Counted from the stretch's first letter, positions 34,180 through 43,520 are shown. The stretch is DNA of 64,000 bases from Chloroflexota bacterium (GCA_018606645.1 JAGVRI010000007.1:186001-250000), one strand, 5' to 3'. A program made the numbers and translations. The notes: generated by a model from the sequence alone, not told the origin.

Positions 34180-35043
34180 GTGAGACGAGCCGAGATCCCT
34201 GATTTTGTCGTGGTGGGGCACGTCTGTCAGGACCTCCTGCCCGACGGAAGCCTGGGGCTGGGGGGGTCGGTGTCGTACGCGGCGACCACCGCCCGTCGCC
34301 TTGGCTATCGGGTGGGGGTGGTGACCAGCGCCGGACCCGATCTGGACCTGGCCCAGGCCCTGCCAGGAGTGGAGGTCGTCTGCTATCCATCGGCGGTGAC
34401 CACCCTCTTTGAAAACATCTACCTGGACGGGGTGCGCCGGCAGGTCCTCCACCGGCGCGCCGACCCGATCACCTGCGCCCTGATCCCGCGCGCCTGGCGT
34501 CGGGCGCCGATGGTCTATCTGGGTTCCATTGACCAGGAGATCGATCTGGGGGTATTCCATTGCTTTGCCGAAGAGGCGCTCGTCTGCGTCATGCCCCAGG
34601 GGTTCTTCCGCCGCTGGGACGAGCGAGGGCGGGTATCCTTTACCGAATGGGACCCTCCGGAAGAGGTCCTGCGGCGGATCAATGTCCTGGTGTTCAGTGA
34701 ACTGGATGTCCCGGACCCGGTCGGCCTGGCGGTGAACTGGGGTCGGTATATTCAGACCATCGTCGTCACCCACGCCGAGCGGGGAGCCACGGTCTATCAT
34801 GGCGGGGAACCATGCCATTACCCGGCCCGTGCGACGCACCAGGTCGATCCGACCGGGGCCGGCGATGTGTTTGCCGCTGCCTTTTTGATCCGGCTGGCCG
34901 AGACGGGCACGCCCTATCTGGCAGCGCCCTTTGCCAACGTGGTCGCTTCCTTCTCCGTCGAGGGGCCGGGCGTGTCGGCCATTCCCTGGCGCCGGCAGGT
35001 GGACGGCTATCTCAAGCGCGCCGGCGGGGGATCGGTTCCCTGA
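34180..35043 (+). CDS. PfkB-family carbohydrate/nucleoside kinase
   Basis: A 287-residue ribokinase-fold protein. The N-terminal GLGGSVSYAATTARRLG corresponds to the substrate-binding GG motif, and the C-terminal DPTGAGDVFAAAFL holds the anion hole and catalytic Asp. It is shorter than ribokinase (about 310) and has lost part of the lid. The substrate is unknown. It starts with GTG 4 nt after the B12 radical SAM gene. The end is convergent with the CRP-type regulator 32 nt away. Confidence 0.8.
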   Translation: MRRAEIPDFVVVGHVCQDLLPDGSLGLGGSVSYAATTARRLGYRVGVVTSAGPDLDLAQALPGVEVVCYPSAVTTLFENIYLDGVRRQVLHRRADPITCALIPRAWRRAPMVYLGSIDQEIDLGVFHCFAEEALVCVMPQGFFRRWDERGRVSFTEWDPPEEVLRRINVLVFSELDVPDPVGLAVNWGRYIQTIVVTHAERGATVYHGGEPCHYPARATHQVDPTGAGDVFAAAFLIRLAETGTPYLAAPFANVVASFSVEGPGVSAIPWRRQVDGYLKRAGGGSVP

Positions 35044-35075
35044 CCGCATGGGGAAATCCCCTCATGGCCAAGGGT

Positions 35076-35771
35076 CTACTGCAGCTCCTCGGCAATGACC
35101 ACCAGTTGGTGGGGCTTGAGGAGGATGATGTGCCCTTCTCGCGTTTCGACCAGACCCTGCTTCTGGAACTTGCTCAGAGTCCGGATGGCCGTCTCGATGA
35201 CCGTGCCGGCCATATCGGCGATCTCCTGGCGGCTGAGGGACAGAGTGATGCGCACCGCGCCGTCCTCCAGTCTCTCGCCGGTGGTCGAGGCCAGCCGTAG
35301 CAGCACCCGCGCGATCCGCCGTTCTACCTTTTCCACCGCCAGGCTGCGGATCGTCTCGTGGGCGCGCAGTAGACGGCGGCCCAGTTCCTCGATCAGCGCC
35401 CAGGCCAAGTCGGGATGGCTGCGTACCAACTGCACATACTCATCGCGGCGGAGGCTGAGGGTCGTGGTCGGCGTCAGCGCCTGGGCGGTGGCCGGATATG
35501 CCTCGCCGACGAGCACCCCGACCTCGCCCACGATCTGACCCGGGCCAAAGGTGCTCAGGATCGTCTCGCGGCCGCTCTCCGAGTGTTTGATCATCTTTAC
35601 CTGGCCCTCGACCACGATCACCAGCCATTCCGCCGGTTCGCCCTCGAAAAAGAGGTATTCGTCCTTCTCAAAACGGCGGGGGACAAGACGCCGTTCCAGC
35701 TTCGACCGCTCCTCGGCCGAAAGGGAAGCGAACAGCGGGCTATGAACCAGGAGATCGGACCGGCCCATCAT
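35076..35771 (-). CDS. CRP/FNR-family transcriptional regulator
   Basis: A 231-residue protein. Residues 15-130 form a cyclic-nucleotide-binding-type beta roll (FFEGEPAEWLVIVVEGQVKM then TFGPGQIVGEVGVLVGEAYP), without the full set of cAMP-contact residues (RTAT is absent). Residues 150-225 are a CRP-type winged helix (LSRQEIADMAGTVIETAIRTL). No Cys cluster, so it is not an FNR-type oxygen sensor. The first ATG at 35771 is 6 nt after a TACAAT, so the mRNA is predicted to be leaderless. Its targets are not evident. Confidence 0.85.
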   Translation of the reverse strand: MMGRSDLLVHSPLFASLSAEERSKLERRLVPRRFEKDEYLFFEGEPAEWLVIVVEGQVKMIKHSESGRETILSTFGPGQIVGEVGVLVGEAYPATAQALTPTTTLSLRRDEYVQLVRSHPDLAWALIEELGRRLLRAHETIRSLAVEKVERRIARVLLRLASTTGERLEDGAVRITLSLSRQEIADMAGTVIETAIRTLSKFQKQGLVETREGHIILLKPHQLVVIAEELQ

Positions 35772-35777
35772 AATCCG

Positions 35778-35806
35778 ATTGTATCACCACCTCGACCGAG
35801 AGTCAA
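35778..35806 (-). promoter_or_regulatory. Leaderless promoter of the CRP-type regulator
   Basis: On the minus strand: TTGACT (35806-35801), a 17-bp spacer, TACAAT (35783-35778), then 6 nt to the ATG. Confidence 0.75.
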
Positions 35807-35832
35807 GCGCATTCATCAAAAGTCCGGTACCT

Positions 35833-36003
35833 GGGAGTCGAGGCTTCAGCCGGAGACCCGCCTGAAGGCTCCACTCCCCGCGCGCCCGATCACCCCACCC
35901 CCACACCCCCTCCCCGCACGCGGGGCGGGGGCTGGGGAGAGGGGTCTTCCTCCCCCACCCCAGGAGTCAAGGCTTCAGCCGGGGGAGTCGAGGCTTCAGC
36001 CGG
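35833..36003 (+). repeat. REP/BIME-like copies E and a GC-rich palindrome
   Basis: One complete pair (35833-35879) and two direct, unpaired arm-1 copies (35962-36003, GGAGTCAAGGCTTCAGCCGG and GGAGTCGAGGCTTCAGCCGG). Between them lies the palindrome CCCCCTCCCCGCACGCGGGG, whose relatives occur at 59205-59510. The copies lie between the 3' end of the giant protease gene and the regulator promoter. Confidence 0.75.
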
Positions 36004-36034
36004 AGCGGAATCCTGCACCAACCGGCAAACAGAG

Positions 36035-36064
36035 CAGGGGGCAGAGCGGATGCTCTGCCCCCTG
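36035..36064 (-). terminator. Hairpin after the giant subtilase gene
   Basis: A perfect 13-bp stem CAGGGGGCAGAGC/GCTCTGCCCCCTG with a 4-nt loop, 25 nt beyond the stop codon at 36089. The T tract on the minus strand is poor. Confidence 0.6.
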
Positions 36065-36088
36065 GTTTCGTGCCAACCCGGTCAGAGA

Positions 36089-39000
36089 TTAGGGCGTATA
36101 CCCCTGGCTCACGATCGGCAGGTAGTACTGGTACGGCGCCAGGACCCGCGTCGTCGCCGCCAGCTCCATCGAGTCGGTCATCCAACTCGTCGCCCATTCG
36201 AGGGTGGCGGTGTTGGTCAGCACCGTGCCAAAGAGCACATCCGGATCGACGTCCACGCCAAAGGTGAACACCCACTCCTCGCCGGGCGGGATGTTGCCCG
36301 TCCACTCCAGCCGGTTCTCCGCCCCGTTGTAGGTAAAGTGCTGGTAGGGCGGGGAGGAGTTGTGCCAGGCGTAGCTCGTCCCGGCCGGGATCGGATCGAT
36401 GAGGGTGACCGAGGCCAGTTCGCTGCCCGAGTTGATGACATGGACCTCGTACTCGATGGACGGGGTCCCCATCACGATCGTCTCCGGGGCCACCTTGTAC
36501 GACGTGGACAAGTCCGGTCCGGGCGAGACCTGGCTGGCCGCGCTGGCCGAAGCTGGAGGTTCCACCTGCTCCCCGTCCGGCAGCGTATGGGTGGCCGTCA
36601 GCGTGCCGGTGTTGGTGATCCAGGTCCCGGCGGTTACCGTGTCGTCTACCCGGACGCCGATCTCGATGGTCAGGCCGGGCAACGCGCTCTGCGGTACATA
36701 GACGTCGTCCAGACCAAAGCTCTCGCCGTCCAGGCCGACATACTGCCAGGCCAACCGGATCGTCTGGCCCACATAGGCCGACAGGTCCAGCGTGACCAGG
36801 CGGTACACCGCATCCGGCCAGTTCTCGTCCGCGATCAGGTCCCACAGCAGGTCCATCGTGTCGTCCGCTTTCACCGCCCAGACCTTCATCGTCGCGCCGG
36901 GGAAGAGGGTGTCGCTGAACGCCCAGAAGGAGGCCTGGTGGTCGGCGGCGGTGGGTTTGAAGGGCGCGGTGTACAGCCACTCATCCGACGGATAGCTGCT
37001 GTCATAGTTCACCCAGGCGGCCCAGTTGCCGCTGTGGACAAAGTCGGGGTAGGTGGCGGCATTGACCAGGGTCCAGACCCGGGAGGTGGTCCCGCGATGT
37101 TCGGTCATCCAGCCCGCCGGCGGCATGACGCCCGCCTCAAAGCCTTCCGCCCCGCCGGCCATGTTCATGGCGATCGGACCGTGGTAGACCACCCGGTCGT
37201 TGGCCGCATCGTAGGCCGGCGCGGGAACCGGACAGAACACCTCCTCGACCACCACATCGTCAATGTGGCAGTCGTTGCCGTAGGCGCTGATGCCCAGGAA
37301 GCCGAGGCGCACATCCGCTTGGCCGGCATAGGCGCTGAGGTCCACCGTATGCTCCAGCCAGCCGGCCGTCGAGCGATAGCGGGAGACCGGCGTGCCGACA
37401 TCTGCCCAGGTCAGGCCGCCGTCGGTGGAGACCTGCACCTGCACCCGGTCGTTGGACGACGAGTAGCCGGTGTCGTGGTACATCCAGAAGCGCACCTGAG
37501 CCCCGGCCATGCCGCTCAGGTCCAGGCCGGCGGTGGTGTACAGCCGGGTGGAATTGCCCGAACTGGCGGTGAAGGAGTTAAAATAGGCCAGGTTCGGCGC
37601 GCTGTGGGTGCCGCCGCCGGTGGGGTTAACCGTGCCGGCATTGGTTGCCCAGTTCCCGGCCGTGCCGCTCACATCCGCCTGGGCCCAGCCGGCCGGTAGC
37701 GCCGGCGGTGCAGTCCCGTCAAAGTTCTGGGTGAGCAGCGTCGCCCCGGTCGCCGGAGGCACCGGACAGGGAGTGAACTTGGAGGTAAGCGTCACAAACT
37801 CGGTCTCCGCCGGGATGGGGTCGGTGAAGAAGAAATCGGCCGTCGGATCGGACAGGTTGTAGAGCTGGACGGTGTACTGCAACGGCTTGCCGGCGAAGGT
37901 CAGCGGCTGGTCCACTTCCTTGGTCAGCCCGGCGCTGTCGGCCATGCGATGGATGGTGATCGGGATCTGCTTGATCTGCGGCGCTTCCGGCGGGCCGACC
38001 TCCACCATGCCGCCGTAGGTCTTGCCCGGGGTCATGGGATAGTCGTAGCGGATGGTCAGCTTGACCGGGGTATCGGCCGGGACCGCACCGGAGGGCACGC
38101 CCTCGATGATCAGACCCGGGATCCTGGACTTGACTTCCTTGATCAGGTTAAAGGTGCCGGCCGGGCCCGAGTAGTTGTCGATCGCAATCAACCACTGGCC
38201 ATCGGGCGGGTTGGTGAGCAAGATGTGCTCGTTGGCGTCCACCCCCGCCGAAGAAGCCCGCTGCTGCCAGGCCGTGCCGGTCCAGTAGTACAGGTACAGG
38301 TCCAGGTCGGGGACATCGGCGCTGCTGGTCCACAGCTCGATGCTGATCGCATCCTCCAGGGCAAACATCGTGTACCACTCGATGGTGCCGGCGCCGGTAA
38401 AGCCCAACGGCTCGTTGGTCCAGACCTGATCGTCAATGTTGATCAGATAGCCGGACGCGGTCAGGCCGGTCAACGGCAGCGACGCCTCCAGGGTCACCTC
38501 GCCGATCAGCCCCTGGTTGACGTAGGTCGTGATCTCGAAGGAATGCGTGTCCTCGATCAGGGTGCCCAGCGTCTTGGTAAAGACGGTGTGGAACGCGTCT
38601 CCCTCAAAGAGGACGTTGTGCTGCAGGATCTCGTGCAGCCCGCCGCTGGGTTCCACCGCACTGGCGATGGGGAACGACACCCACTCCTCCGGCCCGCCGC
38701 TGGTGGTGTTAAAGCGCCAGGTGGAGCGACCGATGCGGTCCACCGCGCTCTTGGCGATGGTGTCCAGCACGTAGGGGCCAAAGAAGGAGGGATCGGAAAA
38801 GTCGCTGGCCCAGACGCCAAATTCGGTGGCACTGAGCCCGGTCGGGGTCGGCCCGAGCACGACGGTGTCAATGTCGGTGTGCGGCGCGGCGTCGTCCCAC
38901 ACGTCCCGCACCAGGACATGGCTATCGGGCGGAATGGGGTAGACATAATCCATCACGGCCACATCGTCAATGTGGCAGTCGTTGCCGTAGGCGCTGGCGG

Positions 39001-42000
39001 CCAGGAAGCCGATGCGCACATCCGACTGGCCGACATACGCCGACAGGTCCACCATGTGCTGCTGCCAGGCGTAGGTGCCGGCGACATAGCGTGTGAAGGC
39101 CGGACCCACATTGGTCCAGGTGCTGCCGCCGTCGGTGCTGACCTGCACCTGGATCACGTCCGCGTTGGAGTACTGGCCGTCGTGGAACATCCAGAAGGTC
39201 AGGACCGGCGCGTTGGCGCTGCTCAGGTCCAGGCCGGTGGTGGTGTACAGCCGGGTGGAATTGCCGGCGCTCGCCGTCCAGGAGTTAAAGACAGCCAGGT
39301 TGGGCGGGCTGTGCGCCGCATATCCGGCCGGGTGCCAGGTGCCGGCCCGGGTCGTCCAGTCGCCGGCCGTGCCGCTCACATCCACCTTCGCCCAGCCGTC
39401 CGGCAGCGCGGGAGGCGTGACGCCGTCAAAGTTCTCGGTCAAGAGCGGGGTGGCCACTGGTTCGTTGTCCACATCCACGTAGAAGAAGCGCCAATCGCCG
39501 CTCTCCTCGCGCCAACCCCAGTCAAAGTAGCTGCGCACCGCCGCGTTGTTGTACGGCCGATCCTGGTCGTAGAGGTAGGAATCCCAGCCGCCCAAGGTGA
39601 GCGCACCGCCGCTGAACTCGGCGGCCACATTCATGACCACCGGAATCACCGTCGTGTGCTCGGCGTATGCAACCGCATTCTCGGCGGCGCCGCCCGTGCC
39701 GGGATCATAGACCTCGATGGCCGCCTCATAGACCCCCGGAGGCATATCCGCCGGGACATTGATGGTACCATCAAAGGTCGCCGTGCCGCCGGCCGGGACC
39801 ACCAACGTACTGGGGCTGACGTTCAGCCAATCCACATCCGCCTTCTTGTAGAACTCGATGCGGTACTTGAGATGGGCGCCCAGGCTGGCCGCCGCACTGG
39901 TGTACAGATGCCGCAGGCCGATGAACAGGCCATCGCGCATCCGCTGCAGCGGGTCCCGCACCGTCAGCTCATTGACGTTGGCCGAAGGCCGGTTGTAGCC
40001 AAAGCGCTCATACTCCCAGCGGTCCAGCTCGGTGCGTGGGTCGTCCCAGGCCAGTTCCGGTCCGACATCCACCGAGGTCCACTCGGTGCCGTTGATAAAG
40101 TTGACGACGCCGTTGCTGTTCTTGTCCTCCCAGACGTTGCCGTCGCCGTTCTCATCGGTCCAGTTGTAGACCATCAGGTAGAAACGCTGGTCCCAGGTAT
40201 AGTTGCCGTTGGGATCAAACTCGGCATAGGGGAAGATCTGGCGGACGACCATCAGCTCGGTGTCGGCCGGAATGTGGATGTTGTACCAGGACGGGTCCAT
40301 GCCCTCGGAGGCGGTGATGGGGATAAAGAACTGGAAGGCCTTGTAAAAGTTGTCACGGTTACCGGCGCCGTAGGCGCTCTCCCCGGCCACCATCTGCGGC
40401 GTGACGGTGAACTCGAACTCGGTGCTGTCGATCAGCTCCAGCGCCTTGTCCGAGACCTCGACGGTGATGTCGGCAGGGCTATCGTTGACGACGGTAAAGG
40501 TCTTGTTCCAGGTATCGCCGGGTTGCACCACCTGGGCAAAGCCCGGATAGTAGGTGCCGTTGTAATCGCCCGGCTCCCAGGTGGCCGAATCGCCGGCCAT
40601 ATAGACGCCATAATGCCCGCCGGCCACCAGCGTGCCCCGATCGGCGTTGACCGAACCGGCGCCCTGCTTCAGGACGTTGTTCTTGATGTCGGTCGCCGTG
40701 GACATCAACAGGGCGCGGGCCTGCTCGGCCGTCGGCCAGACGCCGTGCTTGGCCTTGTAGGCCTGGTAGATGAGCGCCAGGTTGCCCATGACCGTCGGCG
40801 ACGAGCGGCTGGTGCCGCCCCACGTGGCCCAGGAGATATTGCCGTCCAGCACCCCCCAAGTGCTGATGGCATAGTAGTTGAGCTCCTCCGCGCCGGCGGC
40901 AAAGGACCCCACGCCTAGGACATCCACTCCGGCCCCGCTCCGGGCGCCCGGGCCGCCGTTGGAAAAGGCGGTGTAGTCGTTAAAGTTGATCTGAGTGGTG
41001 TCGGTGATGGTATCCCAGCCGGTGGACCCGTACTCGGTGGTCGAGCCGACCATCACCCCCATACCGGGGCTGGGCGGTGCCGACGTACCGTAGCCGGGCG
41101 CCCCATTGCCGGTGGAAAAGAGGAACTGGAGATACGGAGCAAGATTGCGCTGGATCTGCCAGATATACTGGCCGAGAAAGTCCCAGCCGTCGTTGTCATC
41201 CGCACTCCAGCCGTAGGAGTTGGAGGTGATCTGAATGCCATCGGTATCGGTGTAGCCGGGGCCGTAGAACCAGTGCCAGCCGGTCTGGTCCACGCCGTCC
41301 CAGCCGACCGCGGCCAGTATGTAGGCGTCATTGTACGTGATCCGACCGGTAAAGCTCCAGGCCGAGTTCATCGGCACCAGATCGGCCTCAGGCGCGGCGC
41401 CATAGACCACCGCCTGGGGGGTACCGGGGCCGGGGGGCAGGTCACGGAACTGGGGCAACATGCCGTTGATCACCCCCTGCCCTACCGCGTTGGAGGCGCA
41501 CTGGGTACCGTGGCTGTAGCCGCTGTCCCACGGACCATGCATCGCGATCAGGTCGCCGGCGCCGGGAGGCGTCAGCCCAAAGGCCGCCGGGTAGAACAGC
41601 CAGTCCATGCCTGGCACCCAATTCGTGCCATCGGCGATCCAGTACAACATGCCGCCGGACAGGTCGGCCAGGCCATCGCCGTTCATATCGCGGTAGGCCA
41701 CCATGTTGTTATAGGTGCTGGGGTCGGCCGGATTGGCTTTGGTGAGCGGCTTCTCATCGCGAAAGTCATAGTCGTCGTCCAGGTCCACATAGACGGTGTC
41801 ATAGACCCCGGCCACGTTCGGGTCGGCGACCAACACCGCCACCTTCTCGCCCCAGACATAGTCGCGCAGGCTCTCATCGGTGTGGGTGCCGACGTGGACC
41901 ACGCCGCTCTTGGTCATCGAGTCGGAGATGACATAGGTGTGCTCCAGGCCCGGCGCATTGTAGTCGATCATCGGCGTGTACTTGAAAGTGGAGATGCCCG

Positions 42001-43012
42001 GGCCGGCGGCACTCAACGCCGGCGTGGTGCTGGTGTCAATATAGGTCACGCCGGCAAAGCTGCCGGAGACAAAGGTGGTCCCGAAGAGGAGGTCGTAAAG
42101 GTAGGCGCGCATGGAGAAGGGGTCCATCACCATCGGCCAGCCGTTGTACTGGGGGGCCACCGTGCTGTTATAGATCTTTTGCGTGCCCATCAGGTCGGGG
42201 TGGGCCATGTCCATGCCGTCATCAATGACGGCGACGGTCACTCCCTGCCCTTTGTAGCCCCGCTCCCAGGCGGCCTTGGCCTTGTGGGGACCTTCGGGCA
42301 TCACCTCAAACCAGTCCTCAGTGGGGGGGCGCTGGCGACCGTCGCCAAAGGCCTTGGCCTGGCTCCACGGCAGGCTGCCTTCGCGGAGCTTGGCCGCGTT
42401 CTCGCGCAGCTTGGCCCAGTCGTCCGGCCCCGGTTTGTATTCCGGTCGCGGCTCATCCGCCGGATAGACTTCGTATTCGCTCCGCTCGACGGTGATGGGG
42501 AGGATCGACTGCACCGCCGGGTGGGAAGCGACCTTGAGCAGATTGACCGGCAGGATGCGTCCAAAGAGGATCTGGAGCATGGGACCGGGCTTGCCCTGGC
42601 CGATGGTCGGCTGCGCATACAGTTTCCCGTCCACAAAGTAGGGCCTCAGCCGCTCTACCAGCTTGATCGTCGTCCCATCGGCAGCCCTTTCCTCCGCCGG
42701 CGTGGCGATGACATGGACCAGGATCGGTTCAGCTTTCGCCACCCCTTCGACCGGGCCGGCCTCGCTGGGCAGGGTCACCGTACCCTTGCTGACCAATTCC
42801 CGCAGGGAAGGATAGAGTTTCTTCAGCGCCTGATCGGTCGGAGTACTGACCTGGAGCGGAGGTTGGCCTTGGGGGGCGCGGATCGTGGCCGGGAGCGATG
42901 CCGGTTCTGTCTTTTCTGCTGGCTCCTGCGCACTGGTCCAGACGGGCACAAAGGCAACCAATAAGGCCATGATCATCACCAGGCTCAGGCAGCGCCAACC
43001 TGTTTTCCTCAT
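36089..43012 (-). CDS. Giant secreted subtilisin-like serine protease (2307 residues)
   Basis: The N-terminus is a signal peptide (LSLVMIMALLVAFVPVWTSA). The S8 triad is Asp264 in AVIDDGMDMAHPDL, His501 in SYSHGTQCAS and Ser735 in GGTSRSSPTVM. The 237-residue gap between Asp and His is a large insert. Two near-identical MAM/jelly-roll-like domains lie at about 1190-1358 and 1759-1936 (both with NSTRLYTT, GLDLS and YGNDCHIDDV). The end has a DUF11-like domain (GTPSIEYEVHVINSGSE) and finishes YQYYLPIVSQGYTP. It is probably exported and surface-held, degrading proteins or peptides. AGGAGGG lies 6 nt before ATG 43012. A 335-nt leader with a terminator precedes it. Confidence 0.92.
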   Translation of the reverse strand: MRKTGWRCLSLVMIMALLVAFVPVWTSAQEPAEKTEPASLPATIRAPQGQPPLQVSTPTDQALKKLYPSLRELVSKGTVTLPSEAGPVEGVAKAEPILVHVIATPAEERAADGTTIKLVERLRPYFVDGKLYAQPTIGQGKPGPMLQILFGRILPVNLLKVASHPAVQSILPITVERSEYEVYPADEPRPEYKPGPDDWAKLRENAAKLREGSLPWSQAKAFGDGRQRPPTEDWFEVMPEGPHKAKAAWERGYKGQGVTVAVIDDGMDMAHPDLMGTQKIYNSTVAPQYNGWPMVMDPFSMRAYLYDLLFGTTFVSGSFAGVTYIDTSTTPALSAAGPGISTFKYTPMIDYNAPGLEHTYVISDSMTKSGVVHVGTHTDESLRDYVWGEKVAVLVADPNVAGVYDTVYVDLDDDYDFRDEKPLTKANPADPSTYNNMVAYRDMNGDGLADLSGGMLYWIADGTNWVPGMDWLFYPAAFGLTPPGAGDLIAMHGPWDSGYSHGTQCASNAVGQGVINGMLPQFRDLPPGPGTPQAVVYGAAPEADLVPMNSAWSFTGRITYNDAYILAAVGWDGVDQTGWHWFYGPGYTDTDGIQITSNSYGWSADDNDGWDFLGQYIWQIQRNLAPYLQFLFSTGNGAPGYGTSAPPSPGMGVMVGSTTEYGSTGWDTITDTTQINFNDYTAFSNGGPGARSGAGVDVLGVGSFAAGAEELNYYAISTWGVLDGNISWATWGGTSRSSPTVMGNLALIYQAYKAKHGVWPTAEQARALLMSTATDIKNNVLKQGAGSVNADRGTLVAGGHYGVYMAGDSATWEPGDYNGTYYPGFAQVVQPGDTWNKTFTVVNDSPADITVEVSDKALELIDSTEFEFTVTPQMVAGESAYGAGNRDNFYKAFQFFIPITASEGMDPSWYNIHIPADTELMVVRQIFPYAEFDPNGNYTWDQRFYLMVYNWTDENGDGNVWEDKNSNGVVNFINGTEWTSVDVGPELAWDDPRTELDRWEYERFGYNRPSANVNELTVRDPLQRMRDGLFIGLRHLYTSAAASLGAHLKYRIEFYKKADVDWLNVSPSTLVVPAGGTATFDGTINVPADMPPGVYEAAIEVYDPGTGGAAENAVAYAEHTTVIPVVMNVAAEFSGGALTLGGWDSYLYDQDRPYNNAAVRSYFDWGWREESGDWRFFYVDVDNEPVATPLLTENFDGVTPPALPDGWAKVDVSGTAGDWTTRAGTWHPAGYAAHSPPNLAVFNSWTASAGNSTRLYTTTGLDLSSANAPVLTFWMFHDGQYSNADVIQVQVSTDGGSTWTNVGPAFTRYVAGTYAWQQHMVDLSAYVGQSDVRIGFLAASAYGNDCHIDDVAVMDYVYPIPPDSHVLVRDVWDDAAPHTDIDTVVLGPTPTGLSATEFGVWASDFSDPSFFGPYVLDTIAKSAVDRIGRSTWRFNTTSGGPEEWVSFPIASAVEPSGGLHEILQHNVLFEGDAFHTVFTKTLGTLIEDTHSFEITTYVNQGLIGEVTLEASLPLTGLTASGYLINIDDQVWTNEPLGFTGAGTIEWYTMFALEDAISIELWTSSADVPDLDLYLYYWTGTAWQQRASSAGVDANEHILLTNPPDGQWLIAIDNYSGPAGTFNLIKEVKSRIPGLIIEGVPSGAVPADTPVKLTIRYDYPMTPGKTYGGMVEVGPPEAPQIKQIPITIHRMADSAGLTKEVDQPLTFAGKPLQYTVQLYNLSDPTADFFFTDPIPAETEFVTLTSKFTPCPVPPATGATLLTQNFDGTAPPALPAGWAQADVSGTAGNWATNAGTVNPTGGGTHSAPNLAYFNSFTASSGNSTRLYTTAGLDLSGMAGAQVRFWMYHDTGYSSSNDRVQVQVSTDGGLTWADVGTPVSRYRSTAGWLEHTVDLSAYAGQADVRLGFLGISAYGNDCHIDDVVVEEVFCPVPAPAYDAANDRVVYHGPIAMNMAGGAEGFEAGVMPPAGWMTEHRGTTSRVWTLVNAATYPDFVHSGNWAAWVNYDSSYPSDEWLYTAPFKPTAADHQASFWAFSDTLFPGATMKVWAVKADDTMDLLWDLIADENWPDAVYRLVTLDLSAYVGQTIRLAWQYVGLDGESFGLDDVYVPQSALPGLTIEIGVRVDDTVTAGTWITNTGTLTATHTLPDGEQVEPPASASAASQVSPGPDLSTSYKVAPETIVMGTPSIEYEVHVINSGSELASVTLIDPIPAGTSYAWHNSSPPYQHFTYNGAENRLEWTGNIPPGEEWVFTFGVDVDPDVLFGTVLTNTATLEWATSWMTDSMELAATTRVLAPYQYYLPIVSQGYTP

Positions 43013-43347
43013 GAGTTTCCCTCCTATGAGCTACACATCAGGATTTCGAACAGGGAACATCACCACAGGCAACCGTTTTGCTCGATCCCATCACCTCCTT
43101 TCCTGTAACCTGGCCCCCGACCTCCCAATGAAAAAGACCGGAATCGGTCGCCGTCCATACTGCGGCGGACCAATCCCGGCCTTCTATCAGTCGGCAAGAG
43201 TGCATAGACGCCAGCGCCGGCTTCCATCCTCGGTCCTCTCCCGATCAGAACTCGCCGAGTTGCTACTTTCCTGATCAATCCAATGTCGGGTGGTCCAGGT
43301 AATTCCTGAATGGGTCAAAGATTCCAGCAATCCTGGTTAGAAGCCAC
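43013..43347 (-). promoter_or_regulatory. Long structured 5' leader of the giant subtilase (candidate attenuator)
   Basis: From the predicted start near 43347 to the ATG the RNA is 335 nt, far longer than other leaders here. It contains small stems (AACTC-GGC-GAGTT), a GGAAAGTAGC stretch, GAGAGGACCGAGGATGGAAG, and then a full intrinsic terminator at 43131-43183 followed by about 120 nt and the ribosome site. This layout is that of a riboswitch or T-box-type attenuator. The AGTA and GAGAG..TGGAAG pieces and a UGGU in the terminator's 5' arm recall T-box leaders, but the nearly invariant UGGNACCGCG is not present, so the ligand is open. Confidence 0.55.
43131..43183 (-). terminator. Intrinsic terminator inside the subtilase leader
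   Basis: Minus-strand stem AAGGCCGGGATTGGTCCGCC paired with GGCGACCGATTCCGGTCTT around a 9-nt loop (a few mismatches), followed by TTTTT. It lies between the promoter and the gene, so transcription must read through it. Confidence 0.75.
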
Positions 43348-43353
43348 AATCTA

Positions 43354-43382
43354 ATTATACCCCACTTTGCCCGCCCTGTCAA
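43354..43382 (-). promoter_or_regulatory. Perfect consensus promoter of the giant subtilase
   Basis: On the minus strand: TTGACA (43382-43377), a 17-bp spacer and TATAAT (43359-43354). Confidence 0.85.
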
Positions 43383-43411
43383 TCGCCAATTTGAACCGAT
43401 TTGCGCACCCC

Positions 43412-43459
43412 GGAGCCGAGGCTTCAGCCGGTGAATCCCGGACTCGAGGCTTCCGCCGC
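43412..43459 (+). repeat. REP-like copies F (two unpaired arm-1 units)
   Basis: GGAGCCGAGGCTTCAGCCGG and CCGGACTCGAGGCTTCCGCC in the same orientation, with inner palindromes GGC-TTCA-GCC and GGC-TTCC-GCC. They lie between the divergent promoters of the subtilase and the PEP-binding protein. Confidence 0.65.
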
Positions 43460-43480
43460 ATTGGGGCGCTTCTCCAAAAC

Positions 43481-43520
43481 TGGACAGGCGCAACAGTGTA
43501 TGTATAATAGTATGTATAAT
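43481..43520 (+). promoter_or_regulatory. Promoter with duplicated -10 element
   Basis: TGGACA (43481-43486), a 16-bp spacer and TATAAT (43503-43508). The 12-bp unit GTATGTATAATA is exactly duplicated, giving a second TATAAT at 43515-43520. A GC-rich palindrome flanked by CCTCACC...GGTGAGG lies downstream (about 43536-43596), inside the 100-nt leader of the PEP-binding protein gene. Confidence 0.65.

Noticed and set aside
36050..42964. Long plus-strand open frames (549, 989 and 563 residues) opposite the giant subtilase
   Set aside because: They are antisense shadows of a GC-rich gene; no ribosome sites, no recognisable domains, biased composition, while the minus frame has a signal peptide, catalytic triad and domains.
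43013..43347. Firm T-box assignment for the subtilase leader
   Set aside because: AGTA, GAGAG and UGGU pieces are suggestive, but the nearly invariant UGGNACCGCG is absent and no aminoacyl or amino-acid gene follows, so only a generic attenuator is called.
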